15,017 nucleotides of DNA from Campylobacterales bacterium (GTDB lineage: Bacteria > Campylobacterota > Campylobacteria > Campylobacterales > Sulfurimonadaceae), in NCBI GenBank assembly GCA_016937915.1, contig JAFGVR010000056.1:1-15017 (forward strand), read 5' to 3'. Positions 1 through 7,067 of this stretch are shown piece after piece. Made by a program: the position numbers and the translations under genes. Under the pieces are notes generated by a model, which was not told the origin of the DNA, searched no databases, and saw only the letters and a list, made by a program, of their open reading frames with translations. Position 1 is the first letter of the stretch. Every line of letters starts with the position of its first letter.

Positions 1-193
1 TCTCTTTTACCATATGTCTCTCTGGTGCCCATGAATTTATGGGTTGTACACTTGAAGTTTTCTTAGCCCATGCGATGAAGCGGGGCATCAAAAAGAGTGT
101 AAGAAATAGTGCTAGGAAAAAAGACACCCCAGCTCTAATAGTTATGTAGTAAAAAAGGTTGATTTCTAAGATTTCGTGAAGCCAATAAAGCAA
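1..193 (-). CDS. mraY: MraY, phospho-N-acetylmuramoyl-pentapeptide-transferase, N-terminal part (cut by window edge)
   Basis: Integral inner-membrane enzyme that transfers phospho-MurNAc-pentapeptide to undecaprenyl phosphate, giving lipid I for peptidoglycan. Only the first 64 codons are present. The translation begins LLYWLHEILEINLF, continues through IRAGVSFFLALFLTLFLMPRF as a first membrane segment, and reaches SWAPERHMVKE. This matches the MraY N-terminus (E. coli starts MLVWLAEHL, with RAIVSLLTAL and a PESH motif further on). The start is a TTG read on the minus strand at 191-193. It has an AGGA ribosome-binding core at 202-205, eight bases upstream, and no ATG or GTG fits the conserved beginning. 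The gene diverges from gpmI. The family is about 350 residues, so most of it lies to the left of the window. Confidence 0.9.
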   Translation of the reverse strand, partial: MLYWLHEILEINLFYYITIRAGVSFFLALFLTLFLMPRFIAWAKKTSSVQPINSWAPERHMVKE

Positions 194-224
194 TATGAGA
201 GTCCTGTAAATAAAGTAAAAGCGT

Positions 225-232
225 TATTATAG
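225..232 (+). promoter_or_regulatory. Candidate -10 region for gpmI
   Basis: TATTAT (225-230) or the overlapping TTATAG (227-232) lies about 35 bases before the gpmI start. It occupies the same bases as the minus-strand TATAAT of mraY, so the two promoters would exclude or influence each other. The call rests on position and resemblance only. Confidence 0.4.
226..231 (-). promoter_or_regulatory. -10 box for mraY
   Basis: A consensus TATAAT reads on the minus strand here, about 33 bases before the mraY TTG codon. It would give an untranslated leader of roughly 26 bases holding the AGGA ribosome-binding site. No clear -35 box is visible, as is usual for the vegetative promoters of this phylum. 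It overlaps the proposed gpmI -10 box on the other strand. Confidence 0.55.
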
Positions 233-265
233 TAGAATTGGCTAAATTTTTCGTAAAGGGTTATT

Positions 266-1741
266 TTGCCAAAGAAAGCTGTATTAGTAATTACGGATGG
301 GATAGGTTACTCACAAAAAACGGAGTTTAATGCATTTTACAATGCAAACAAACCAACTTATGATAAGTTATTTAAAGAGACTCCACACTCGCTTATAGAT
401 ACTTTTGGTCTTAGTGTTGGATTACCTGAGGGTCAGATGGGTAATTCTGAAGTTGGACACATGAGCATCGGTAGTGGTAGGATTTTGTATCAAGATTTGG
501 TAAAGATCTCTTTAGCACTTAGCGAGAATACTTTAGAGGAGAATGTTGAGTTAAAAAAACTATTGGCTTCTTCAGATAGATTGCATCTTATAGGTCTTAT
601 GAGTGATGGTGGAGTTCATTCACATATAGACCATTTTATGGGTGTGGCTGATATTGCTGCAAAAAATGGTAAAAAAGTATTTTTGCATCTTATAACTGAT
701 GGTAGGGATGTGAGTCCAACCTCTGCTGGTGATTATCTAGAACAAGTACAAAAACATCTAAATGAAAATGTAACCATAGCTACTATGAGTGGTCGTTTTT
801 ACTCTATGGATAGGGACAATAGATGGGAGAGGATAAAAAGGGGTTATGATGCCATAGTATCTGCTCAGCCAAAAACAGATTTTGATCCTGCAACTTATGT
901 TGGTCACTCATATTCGCTTGGTGAGACAGATGAGTTTTTAGAACCAGCTGCATTTGAGGGCTATGAAGGTTTTGAGGATGGTGATGCAGTTTTGACTATC
1001 AACTTTAGAAGTGATAGGATGAGAGAGATGGTAACTGCTCTTGGTGAAGTGGAATTTTATGAGTTTGAGAGGGAACACAAAAAAGTTCATCTAGCTACTA
1101 TGACACAGTATGATAAAAGCTTTATATATCCAGTGCTTTTTACAAAAGAATCACCTAAAAATACATTGGCGGAGGTTATCTCAAAAGCTGGACTTAGACA
1201 ACTCCATACAGCTGAAACTGAAAAGTACGCTCATGTAACATTTTTCTTAAATGGTGGTATAGATGAGCCTTATGAAAATGAAACTAGGATTTTAATCCCA
1301 TCCCCAAATGTAAAAACTTATGATGAAAAACCACAGATGAGTGCACCTGAAGTTGGTGAAGTTGTTTTAAAAGCTATCGATGATGATTACGATTTTATAG
1401 TTGTGAATTTTGCAAATGGTGATATGGTTGGACATACTGGGGATTTTGAAGCGGCTAAGATAGCTGTTGAGACTGTAGATGCACAACTTGGCAAGATTTT
1501 ACAAAAAGCAAAAGAGAATGGTTATGGAGTTGTTATAACATCTGATCATGGAAACTGCGAAGAGATGAGAGATGATGATGGTAATGTTTTAACAAACCAT
1601 ACAGTTGGAAAAGTTTGGTGTTTTGTGGAAGCTGATGGTGTAACTAAAGTAGAAACTGGTGGACTTAATAACATAGCCCCAACAGTTTTAAAACTTATGG
1701 ATTTAGAGATCCCTCAAGAGATGGATCATAGTTTAATATAG
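266..1741 (+). CDS. gpmI: 2,3-bisphosphoglycerate-independent phosphoglycerate mutase
   Basis: Interconverts 3- and 2-phosphoglycerate in glycolysis/gluconeogenesis through a phosphoserine intermediate, using two Mn ions in the cytoplasm. The 491 residues fit the iPGM family, slightly shorter than the usual ~510. Visible motifs are the N-terminal metal site VITDGIG (Asp11), the phosphorylated serine in GNSEVGHMSIGSGR (Ser61), the substrate-binding segment LITDGRDVSP, GRFYSMDRDNRWER, NFRSDRMRE, and the C-terminal metal motifs NFANGDMVGHTGD and TSDHGNCEEM. The start is TTG (266-268), giving MPKKAVLVI, with AAAGGG at 255-260 five bases upstream. No ATG lies in frame before the metal motif. The gene ends TAG, and the ribosome-binding site of fabG (GGAG) starts on its last base. 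It is likely cotranscribed with fabG. Confidence 0.97.
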   Translation: MPKKAVLVITDGIGYSQKTEFNAFYNANKPTYDKLFKETPHSLIDTFGLSVGLPEGQMGNSEVGHMSIGSGRILYQDLVKISLALSENTLEENVELKKLLASSDRLHLIGLMSDGGVHSHIDHFMGVADIAAKNGKKVFLHLITDGRDVSPTSAGDYLEQVQKHLNENVTIATMSGRFYSMDRDNRWERIKRGYDAIVSAQPKTDFDPATYVGHSYSLGETDEFLEPAAFEGYEGFEDGDAVLTINFRSDRMREMVTALGEVEFYEFEREHKKVHLATMTQYDKSFIYPVLFTKESPKNTLAEVISKAGLRQLHTAETEKYAHVTFFLNGGIDEPYENETRILIPSPNVKTYDEKPQMSAPEVGEVVLKAIDDDYDFIVVNFANGDMVGHTGDFEAAKIAVETVDAQLGKILQKAKENGYGVVITSDHGNCEEMRDDDGNVLTNHTVGKVWCFVEADGVTKVETGGLNNIAPTVLKLMDLEIPQEMDHSLI

Positions 1742-1753
1742 GAGATAAAAATT

Positions 1754-2500
1754 ATGAAATTTTCAGGTAAAAATGTTTTAGTGACAGGTTCAAGTCGTGG
1801 CATCGGTGCTGAAGTAGCAAAAACTTTGGCAGGTTTTGGTTTAAAAGTGTGGATAAACTATAGAAGTGGTGCAGAAGCGGCTGATAAAGTTAAAGATGAG
1901 ATTGAAGCTGCTGGCGGGGTATCTGCGGTTATAGGTTTTGATGTTAGTGATGAGGCAGCTTTTATAGATGCACTAAAAACTATAAAAGATTGTGATGGTG
2001 GACTTTCATATCTTGTAAACAATGCTGGTATCACAAACGATAAATTGGCTCTTAGGATGAAAACTGAAGATTTTATGAGTGTTATAAATGCAAATCTTAC
2101 ATCATGTTTTATAGGGTGTCGTGAAGCTATGAAGATGATGAGAAAAGATAAGTTTGGTTCAGTTGTAAATATTGCTTCAATCGTTGGTGAGACAGGAAAT
2201 GCAGGTCAGACAAACTACTCTGCATCTAAAGGTGGAGTTATAGCTATGACAAAAAGTTTTGCACAAGAAGCTGCAACTAGTGGTATCCGTTATAACAGCA
2301 TAACTCCTGGGTTTATAGCTACAGATATGACAGATGAGCTTAGCGATGATATAAAAAATAGTTTTACATCAAAGATACCAATGGGGCGTTTTGGAGAGGC
2401 AAAAGAGGTGGCTGAAGCGGTTGCTTTTTTACTATCTGATTATTCTAGTTACATAACAGGAGAGACGCTAAAAGTTAATGGCGGAATGAATATGGCCTAA
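1754..2500 (+). CDS. fabG: 3-oxoacyl-[acyl-carrier-protein] reductase
   Basis: NADPH-dependent reduction of 3-ketoacyl-ACP to 3-hydroxyacyl-ACP, the first reductive step of each type II fatty-acid elongation cycle. It is a classical short-chain dehydrogenase of 248 residues, the normal FabG size. It shows the cofactor motif TGSSRGIG at 11-18, NNAG at 89-92, the structural Asn in NANLTS (Asn114), and the catalytic triad Ser142, Tyr155 and Lys159 in ASIVG...NYSASKGG. The C-terminus ITGETLKVNGGMNM is the usual FabG ending. The ATG has GGAG at 1741-1744, nine bases upstream and overlapping the gpmI stop. The neighbours acpP, fabF and accA confirm a fatty-acid role over other SDR functions. Confidence 0.96.
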   Translation: MKFSGKNVLVTGSSRGIGAEVAKTLAGFGLKVWINYRSGAEAADKVKDEIEAAGGVSAVIGFDVSDEAAFIDALKTIKDCDGGLSYLVNNAGITNDKLALRMKTEDFMSVINANLTSCFIGCREAMKMMRKDKFGSVVNIASIVGETGNAGQTNYSASKGGVIAMTKSFAQEAATSGIRYNSITPGFIATDMTDELSDDIKNSFTSKIPMGRFGEAKEVAEAVAFLLSDYSSYITGETLKVNGGMNMA

Positions 2501-2520
2501 CAAAATCTTTAAGTTTGGTA

Positions 2521-2529
2521 TGTTATAAT
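2521..2529 (+). promoter_or_regulatory. Extended -10 promoter of acpP
   Basis: TGT followed by TATAAT (2524-2529) is a perfect extended -10 element (TGn-TATAAT). It sits in the 61-base gap between fabG and acpP, with the expected transcription start near 2536. This suggests that acpP, normally one of the most abundant proteins, is transcribed independently of gpmI-fabG. Confidence 0.7.
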
Positions 2530-2561
2530 GCCAGCGATTTTAAAAAAAAACAGGAGCTGAT

Positions 2562-2789
2562 ATGGCACTAATTGATGATATTAAAGAGGTTGTAGTTGAG
2601 CAGTTAAGCGTTAATGCTGACGAGGTAAAAGAGGATTCTAAGTTTGTTGAAGATTTAGGTGCTGATAGCCTTGATGTTGTTGAACTAGTAATGGCTCTTG
2701 AAGAGAAATTTGATATCGAAATCCCTGATGATGAAGCTGAGAAAATCCAAACTGTAGCTGATGTTATCGCTTATATCGAAAGCAAATAA
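2562..2789 (+). CDS. acpP: Acyl carrier protein
   Basis: Small acidic carrier that holds growing acyl chains as thioesters on 4'-phosphopantetheine. The protein has 75 residues (E. coli AcpP has 78). The pantetheine attachment motif [16 protein letters not shown] is intact, with Ser36 as the modified residue, followed by the typical [23 protein letters not shown]. The ATG follows AGGAG (2552-2556) at a spacing of five. It is flanked by fabG and fabF, has its own strong promoter, and is followed by a hairpin that may limit readthrough into fabF. Confidence 0.98.
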   Translation: MALIDDIKEVVVEQLSVNADEVKEDSKFVEDLGADSLDVVELVMALEEKFDIEIPDDEAEKIQTVADVIAYIESK

Positions 2790-2801
2790 TCTATAAAAAT
2801 A

Positions 2802-2854
2802 TTTTTAGAGTTGAGTTTTCATACTCAGCTCTATAAAGTATTTTAATTTTTTTT
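2802..2854 (+). terminator. Hairpin with T-rich tail between acpP and fabF (probable attenuator)
   Basis: The arms at 2806-2816 and 2823-2833 (core AGAGTTGAG / CTCAGCTCT, one G-U pair) form an 11-bp stem with a six-base loop. It is lengthened by three more pairs beyond one T-T mismatch. A T-rich run follows, ending with eight consecutive T at 2847-2854 just before the fabF ribosome-binding site. The run begins several bases after the stem, so termination is probably partial. That would fit high ACP output with lower fabF-accA expression. Confidence 0.55.
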
Positions 2855-2864
2855 GGAGATGTGT

Positions 2865-4082
2865 ATGAGAAGAGTAGTAGTTACTGGTATTGGTATGATA
2901 AACTCAGTGGGAAATGACAAAGAGAGTTCGTTTAAAGCTATTTGTAACGGTGAGTGTGGAATTGATACTATTACACTTTTTGATCCTACAGATTTTAGCG
3001 TAAAAATAGCTGGTGAGGTTAAAGATTTTGATCCATCAACTGTTATGCCAGCAAAAGAGGTTAAAAAAGCAGATAGGTTTATCCACTTAGGGCTTAAAGC
3101 AGCTCAAGAAGCTATGGCAGATGCAGCTATAGAAACTCTAACAGATAGAACTAGATTTGGTATAAGTGCTGGTTCTGGTGTAGGTGGTCTTCCATCAATT
3201 GAGAATAACTCTAAGATTTTAGAGAATCGTGGACCTAGAAGAATAAGTCCATTTTTTATACCAGGAGCTCTTGTAAATATGCTTGGTGGATTTGTGTCTA
3301 TAGAACACGGTCTTCAAGGTCCAAACCTTTCAAGTGTAACGGCTTGTGCAGCTGGAACTCACTCCATAAGTGAAGCTACTAAGACTATTATGTGCAATGG
3401 TGCTGATCAGATGCTAGTAGTTTCAGCTGAGTGTGCTATCACTGGTGTAGGGATTGGAGGATTTGCGGCTATGAAAGCTCTATCAACTAGAAATGATGAA
3501 CCTAAAAAGGCTTCTCGTCCTTTTGATGCTAATCGTGATGGTTTTATCATGGGTGAGGGTGCTGCAGCTTTAGTGTTAGAAGAGTATGAAAGTGCAGTAG
3601 CAAGAGGTGCTAAGATATATGGTGAGATTATAGGTTTTGGTGAGAGTGGAGATGCTAATCATATCACTACGCCATCACTTGATGGTCCTGCTCGTGCTAT
3701 GAAAGCTGCCTATGAGATGGCAGGCAGACCAAAACTTGACTATGTAAATGCTCATGGTACTTCAACTCCAATCAATGATAAAAATGAAACTGCGGCTCTA
3801 AAAGAGTTATTAGGTGGTGCAGAGAATTGTCCACCAATGAGTTCAATCAAAGGTCAAATTGGTCACTGTTTGGGTGCAGCTGGAAGTATAGAGGCTGTTA
3901 CATGTCTTATGGCTATGCGTGATGGGATAATTCCACCAACTATAAACTATGAAACACCAGATGAGAATTGCGATTTAGATTATGTACCAAACAAAGCTAG
4001 AGAAGCTGAATTAAATGTAGTTATGAGTAACTCTTTTGGTTTTGGTGGTACAAACGGCGTTGTAATTTTTAAAAAAATATAG
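2865..4082 (+). CDS. fabF: 3-oxoacyl-[acyl-carrier-protein] synthase II
   Basis: Condensing enzyme that joins malonyl-ACP to acyl-ACP with loss of CO2 in fatty-acid elongation. It has the thiolase fold and 405 residues. The catalytic Cys161 is in SSVTACAAGTH, His297 in NAHGTSTP and His334 in IGHCLGAAGS; the Lys in SSIKGQIGH precedes the last. The C-terminal NSFGFGGTNG motif is present. These match the FabF Cys-His-His arrangement. The ATG at 2865 gives MRRVVVTGIG, the normal KAS II beginning, and has GGAG six bases upstream. A TTG at 2853 in the same frame would add four residues, but it overlaps this ribosome-binding site and is unlikely. accA follows 17 bases after the TAG stop. Confidence 0.96.
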   Translation: MRRVVVTGIGMINSVGNDKESSFKAICNGECGIDTITLFDPTDFSVKIAGEVKDFDPSTVMPAKEVKKADRFIHLGLKAAQEAMADAAIETLTDRTRFGISAGSGVGGLPSIENNSKILENRGPRRISPFFIPGALVNMLGGFVSIEHGLQGPNLSSVTACAAGTHSISEATKTIMCNGADQMLVVSAECAITGVGIGGFAAMKALSTRNDEPKKASRPFDANRDGFIMGEGAAALVLEEYESAVARGAKIYGEIIGFGESGDANHITTPSLDGPARAMKAAYEMAGRPKLDYVNAHGTSTPINDKNETAALKELLGGAENCPPMSSIKGQIGHCLGAAGSIEAVTCLMAMRDGIIPPTINYETPDENCDLDYVPNKAREAELNVVMSNSFGFGGTNGVVIFKKI

Positions 4083-4099
4083 TAATTTAAAGGAATCAG

Positions 4100-5035
4100 A
4101 TGGCTACTTATTTAGACTTTGAGCAAAAGATTAAACAGATTCAAGAGAGTATAATCTCTGCTCAAGTTCGTCACAATGAGGGGGAGCTTAAAGACTTAAA
4201 TGAAAAGTTAGATAAGGCTGTTTCAAAAATCTATAAAAATCTTTCAGATTTTCAAAAACTTCAACTTGCTCGTCACCTAGATAGACCTTATGCACTTGAT
4301 TATATAAATCTTATTATGAGAGATAAGTACGAGATACATGGTGATAGACATTTTCGTGATGATGCTGCTATTATCTGTTATGTTGGTTACATAGGAGATG
4401 AAAAAGTTGTAGTGATAGGTGAGCAAAAAGGGCGTGGAACTAAAAATAAGATAAGAAGAAATTTTGGTATGCCACACCCTGAGGGGTATAGAAAAGCTCT
4501 TCGTGCAGCAAAGTTAGCTGAAAAGTTTAATTTGCCTTTACTTATGCTTGTTGACACTCCAGGTGCATATCCAGGTCTTGGTGCTGAAGAGAGAAATCAA
4601 AGTGAAGCTATTGCTAGAAATCTTTTAGAATTATCACAACTAAATACTCCAACTATATCTGTAGTTATAGGTGAGGGTGGCTCTGGTGGAGCACTTGCAA
4701 TTGGTGTAGCTGATAAATTTGCTATGATGAGATACTCTGTGTTTAGTGTTATATCACCTGAGGGGTGTTCAGCTATCCTTTGGAATGACCCATCAAAAGT
4801 TGAAGCTGCTACAAATGCTATGAAGATAACAAGTGGTGATTTAAAAGAGCTTGGTCTTATAGATGATGTAATTGATGAGCCATTAATTGGTGCTCATAGA
4901 GACAGAGATGGTGCTGCTAAAGCTTTAGCCGATTACTTCTTAACTGAACTTGGAAAACTTAGAGAGATGAGTACAGAGGAGAGGATGGAAGCTAGATACA
5001 ATTCTTTGGTATCTAAAGGTGCTTTTTCAGAGTAA
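4100..5035 (+). CDS. accA: Acetyl-CoA carboxylase carboxyltransferase subunit alpha
   Basis: The alpha subunit of the carboxyltransferase that, with AccD, moves CO2 from biotinyl-BCCP to acetyl-CoA to make malonyl-CoA, the committed step of fatty-acid synthesis. Length is 311 residues (E. coli 317). The N-terminal helical segment ([13 protein letters not shown]...) is followed by the AccA signature [11 protein letters not shown], then [19 protein letters not shown], and the crotonase-type acyl-CoA and oxyanion region [24 protein letters not shown], then [15 protein letters not shown] and [17 protein letters not shown] at 4090-4094 supports the ATG. It closes the fabG-acpP-fabF-accA series. 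accD is not in the window. The last codons overlap a palindrome shared with the converging exonuclease gene. Confidence 0.97.
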   Translation: MATYLDFEQKIKQIQESIISAQVRHNEGELKDLNEKLDKAVSKIYKNLSDFQKLQLARHLDRPYALDYINLIMRDKYEIHGDRHFRDDAAIICYVGYIGDEKVVVIGEQKGRGTKNKIRRNFGMPHPEGYRKALRAAKLAEKFNLPLLMLVDTPGAYPGLGAEERNQSEAIARNLLELSQLNTPTISVVIGEGGSGGALAIGVADKFAMMRYSVFSVISPEGCSAILWNDPSKVEAATNAMKITSGDLKELGLIDDVIDEPLIGAHRDRDGAAKALADYFLTELGKLREMSTEERMEARYNSLVSKGAFSE

Positions 5036-5048
5036 ATTTACTCTGAAA
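5025..5048. terminator. Perfect 24-bp palindrome over both convergent stop codons
   Basis: The arm TTTCAGAGTAAA (5025-5036) is followed directly by its exact reverse complement (5037-5048). The stop codons of accA (plus) and the exonuclease gene (minus) both lie inside, only two bases apart, so both proteins end Ser-Glu. As RNA it could form a 10-bp stem with an AATT loop from either strand. No T-run follows on either side, so it is not a textbook intrinsic terminator. Transcript ending or protection at the collision point is an inference. Confidence 0.5.
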
Positions 5049-5841
5049 CCTCTTCATTTGTGGCTAGTGGATCAAATTTTGGTCTTTTTAGTCTTTTTGC
5101 ATCTTTTGAAAACTTTATCAAATCCTCTACATTATTTAAACTCTCTTCACATTTTTCAAGTGATAATATAAATACTCCATAGGTTGTCAAAACATCACTC
5201 ATAGCTCTATGATGCGATGGATTTGGATTTAGTTTATATAGATCATTTAGGTATGATAGGGCATATCTGTAAGACTCTATAGTTCTTTGTGCAAGTGCGA
5301 GTGAACAGATATATCTATTTAAAATAGCCTCTTCACCTATTTTTATAAGTGAATCAGAGATAAATGTAAAATCAAATTTGACATCGTGAGCTATAAAAAT
5401 TGAGTCTCCTAGAAACTCTTTAAACTCTTTCATAACAGTTTTTAGAGGTGGAGCATCTTTTGTATCTTCTGCACTTATCCCAGTTAGCTCAGTTATGATT
5501 GGATTGATACTCTCACAATAAACTAAAGATTCAAAACTATCAACTATTTTTTTATTTTTTACTTTTATAGCAGCTATCTCTATTATCTGATGTCTCTCAA
5601 TTTTAGAGCCATTTGTTTCAATATCAACTATGCAAAACTCAGCTTCATCTAAGGGGAGAAATTTTGTAGAAAAATAGTAATTCCCTTTTGATTTAATTAT
5701 ATCAAGCCCTTGAGCTCGAAAAAGTTCAAGAGAGAGATCTACACCATGCTCTAACTGCTCTTTTAGTCTTATACGATCAAGCCCTGTTGTTGAGAGTTTA
5801 TGGATACTTTTAGCATCTAAGTTTGTATATTTAGTGAGCAT
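5038..5841 (-). CDS. DEDDh 3'-5' exonuclease, DnaQ (Pol III epsilon)-like
   Basis: A 267-residue protein whose residues ~67-230 form a complete DnaQ-type exonuclease domain. Exo I is VDIETNG (Asp73, Glu75), Exo II is AHDVKFDFTF (Asp157), and Exo III is HHRAMSDV (His211, Asp216). All catalytic and metal-binding residues are present. It should remove nucleotides from 3' ends with two divalent metals. The first ~65 residues form a separate domain I do not recognise, with a helix followed by a likely beta hairpin (IIKSKGNYYFSTKF). It could be proofreading epsilon or a repair/RNA-trimming exonuclease; the sequence does not decide. It is last in its operon. Its ATG overlaps the trpF stop by 11 bases and has no strong ribosome-binding site, so translation probably depends on coupling to trpF. 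Confidence 0.88.
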   Translation of the reverse strand: MLTKYTNLDAKSIHKLSTTGLDRIRLKEQLEHGVDLSLELFRAQGLDIIKSKGNYYFSTKFLPLDEAEFCIVDIETNGSKIERHQIIEIAAIKVKNKKIVDSFESLVYCESINPIITELTGISAEDTKDAPPLKTVMKEFKEFLGDSIFIAHDVKFDFTFISDSLIKIGEEAILNRYICSLALAQRTIESYRYALSYLNDLYKLNPNPSHHRAMSDVLTTYGVFILSLEKCEESLNNVEDLIKFSKDAKRLKRPKFDPLATNEEVSE

Positions 5842-6415
5842 TTTTTATAAAATCTCTCACTTTATCTTTATCTTTTACACCTTTTGAAGCTTCAACACCA
5901 CTACTTACATCTACACCATAAAAACCATATTTTTTAAGTGAAGCTACATTTGTGGCATCAAGCCCTCCAGCCAAGATGATTTTAGAGCAATCAACACCAT
6001 CAAACCACTCTATATTTATTCTCTTGCCACTTCCACCATAAGCTTCGCAGTATGCATCAATTAGTCTGTATTCGTCATTAAATTTTTCTATATCACTTTT
6101 CTCTTGAGCTCTTATCACTTTTATATGTGGTACTTCAAGTTTTGCATAAAGTTCATTATTAGATTCAAAGTGGATTTGAGCCAATGAGGCACCAGATATT
6201 TTACAAGCCTCATTTATAGCATCTGCATCTTCATTCACAAACAAAGCTACTTTCTCTATAAAAGGGGGAAGTTTTGAGATTATTTCTTTGGCATCTTTTG
6301 GTGAAATATAACGGGGTGATTTCTCATAAAAAACAAATCCTAGTGCATCTGCACCTGCTTCTATGGCACACATAGCATCTTCATAAGATGTGATGCCACA
6401 TATCTTTGTCCTCAT
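5831..6415 (-). CDS. trpF: Phosphoribosylanthranilate isomerase
   Basis: Catalyses the Amadori rearrangement of N-(5'-phosphoribosyl)anthranilate to CdRP, the third step of tryptophan synthesis. It is a TIM barrel of 194 residues. The catalytic base Cys6 is in the N-terminal KICGIT, followed by ALGFVFYEKSPRYI. The general acid Asp120 is in LIDAYCEAYGGSGK, and the phosphate-binding loops are LAGGL and GVDVSSGVEASKGVKD. The ATG shares its bases with the TGA of rpe (ATGA overlap), and AAGGAGT at 6424-6430 lies inside the 3' end of rpe. No other trp genes are in the window; trpF sits instead among rpe and signalling genes. Confidence 0.95.
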   Translation of the reverse strand: MRTKICGITSYEDAMCAIEAGADALGFVFYEKSPRYISPKDAKEIISKLPPFIEKVALFVNEDADAINEACKISGASLAQIHFESNNELYAKLEVPHIKVIRAQEKSDIEKFNDEYRLIDAYCEAYGGSGKRINIEWFDGVDCSKIILAGGLDATNVASLKKYGFYGVDVSSGVEASKGVKDKDKVRDFIKNAH

Positions 6416-7056
6416 ATCTGAAGACTCCTTATAGCCTTAGCTCTATCTTCTTGTTTAAATACATAGCTGCCAGCTACAACTATATCTACACCTACATCTT
6501 TTAGTGCTTGAACATTCTCATTTGTTACACCACCATCAACTTCTATAAGACAATTTGGATTTAGTCTATTTCTAAGCTCATTTAGTCTTGAAGCTTTCTC
6601 TATCACAGTATCTATGAAGCTTTGCCCACCAAAACCTGGATTTACACTCATCAGTAAAACCATATCAAGATCTTTTAATAGATACTCAATACTCTCAGCT
6701 GGTGTATGAGGGTTTAAAACTATCGCAGGTTTGATGCCAAGTGAGCGAATCTTTTGGATAAGTCTGTGAGGATGCTTCTCCTCTTCTATATGAAAAGATA
6801 TATATTCTGGTTTTAGTGGAGCAAACATATCTACAAAAAAAGTGTTATTCTCAACCATTAGGTGTATATCTAAAGGTTTTGTAGCACATTTAGCTATAGA
6901 AGATACTACAACTGGGCCTATAGTTAGGTTAGGAACAAAGTGTCCATCCATGACATCAACATGGACCAAATCGCATCCACCATTACATATCTCTTCAACA
7001 TCCTTTTGAAGATTCCCAAAATCAGCACTAAGTACGCTTGGAGCTACTTTCATCAT
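6412..7056 (-). CDS. rpe: Ribulose-phosphate 3-epimerase
   Basis: Interconverts ribulose 5-phosphate and xylulose 5-phosphate in the pentose phosphate and reductive (Calvin) cycles. A metal-dependent TIM barrel of 214 residues, a typical length. Visible motifs are APSVLSADFGNL, the metal ligands His32 and Asp34 in VHVDVMDGHFVPN, His65 in LDIHLMV, and the second catalytic Asp174 in IEVDGGV. MSVNPGFGGQSF is the mobile loop and VAGSYVF the phosphate site. Two adjacent ATGs exist; the first is preferred because AAGGA (7065-7069) is eight bases upstream. The gap to the upstream CheX gene is only 11 bases, and the downstream trpF overlaps by four, so it is inside one operon. Confidence 0.96.
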   Translation of the reverse strand: MMKVAPSVLSADFGNLQKDVEEICNGGCDLVHVDVMDGHFVPNLTIGPVVVSSIAKCATKPLDIHLMVENNTFFVDMFAPLKPEYISFHIEEEKHPHRLIQKIRSLGIKPAIVLNPHTPAESIEYLLKDLDMVLLMSVNPGFGGQSFIDTVIEKASRLNELRNRLNPNCLIEVDGGVTNENVQALKDVGVDIVVAGSYVFKQEDRAKAIRSLQI

Positions 7057-7067
7057 ATTTTATATCC

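Noticed and set aside
2853-2864. TTG start for fabF, four codons earlier
   Set aside because: It overlaps the GGAG that serves the ATG at 2865, and the added residues MEMC are not part of the usual KAS II N-terminus.
4277-4477. Minus-strand open frame of 66 codons inside accA
   Set aside because: It lies wholly opposite a conserved gene, and its translation ([17 protein letters not shown]...) has no family features; it is a shadow of accA codon use.
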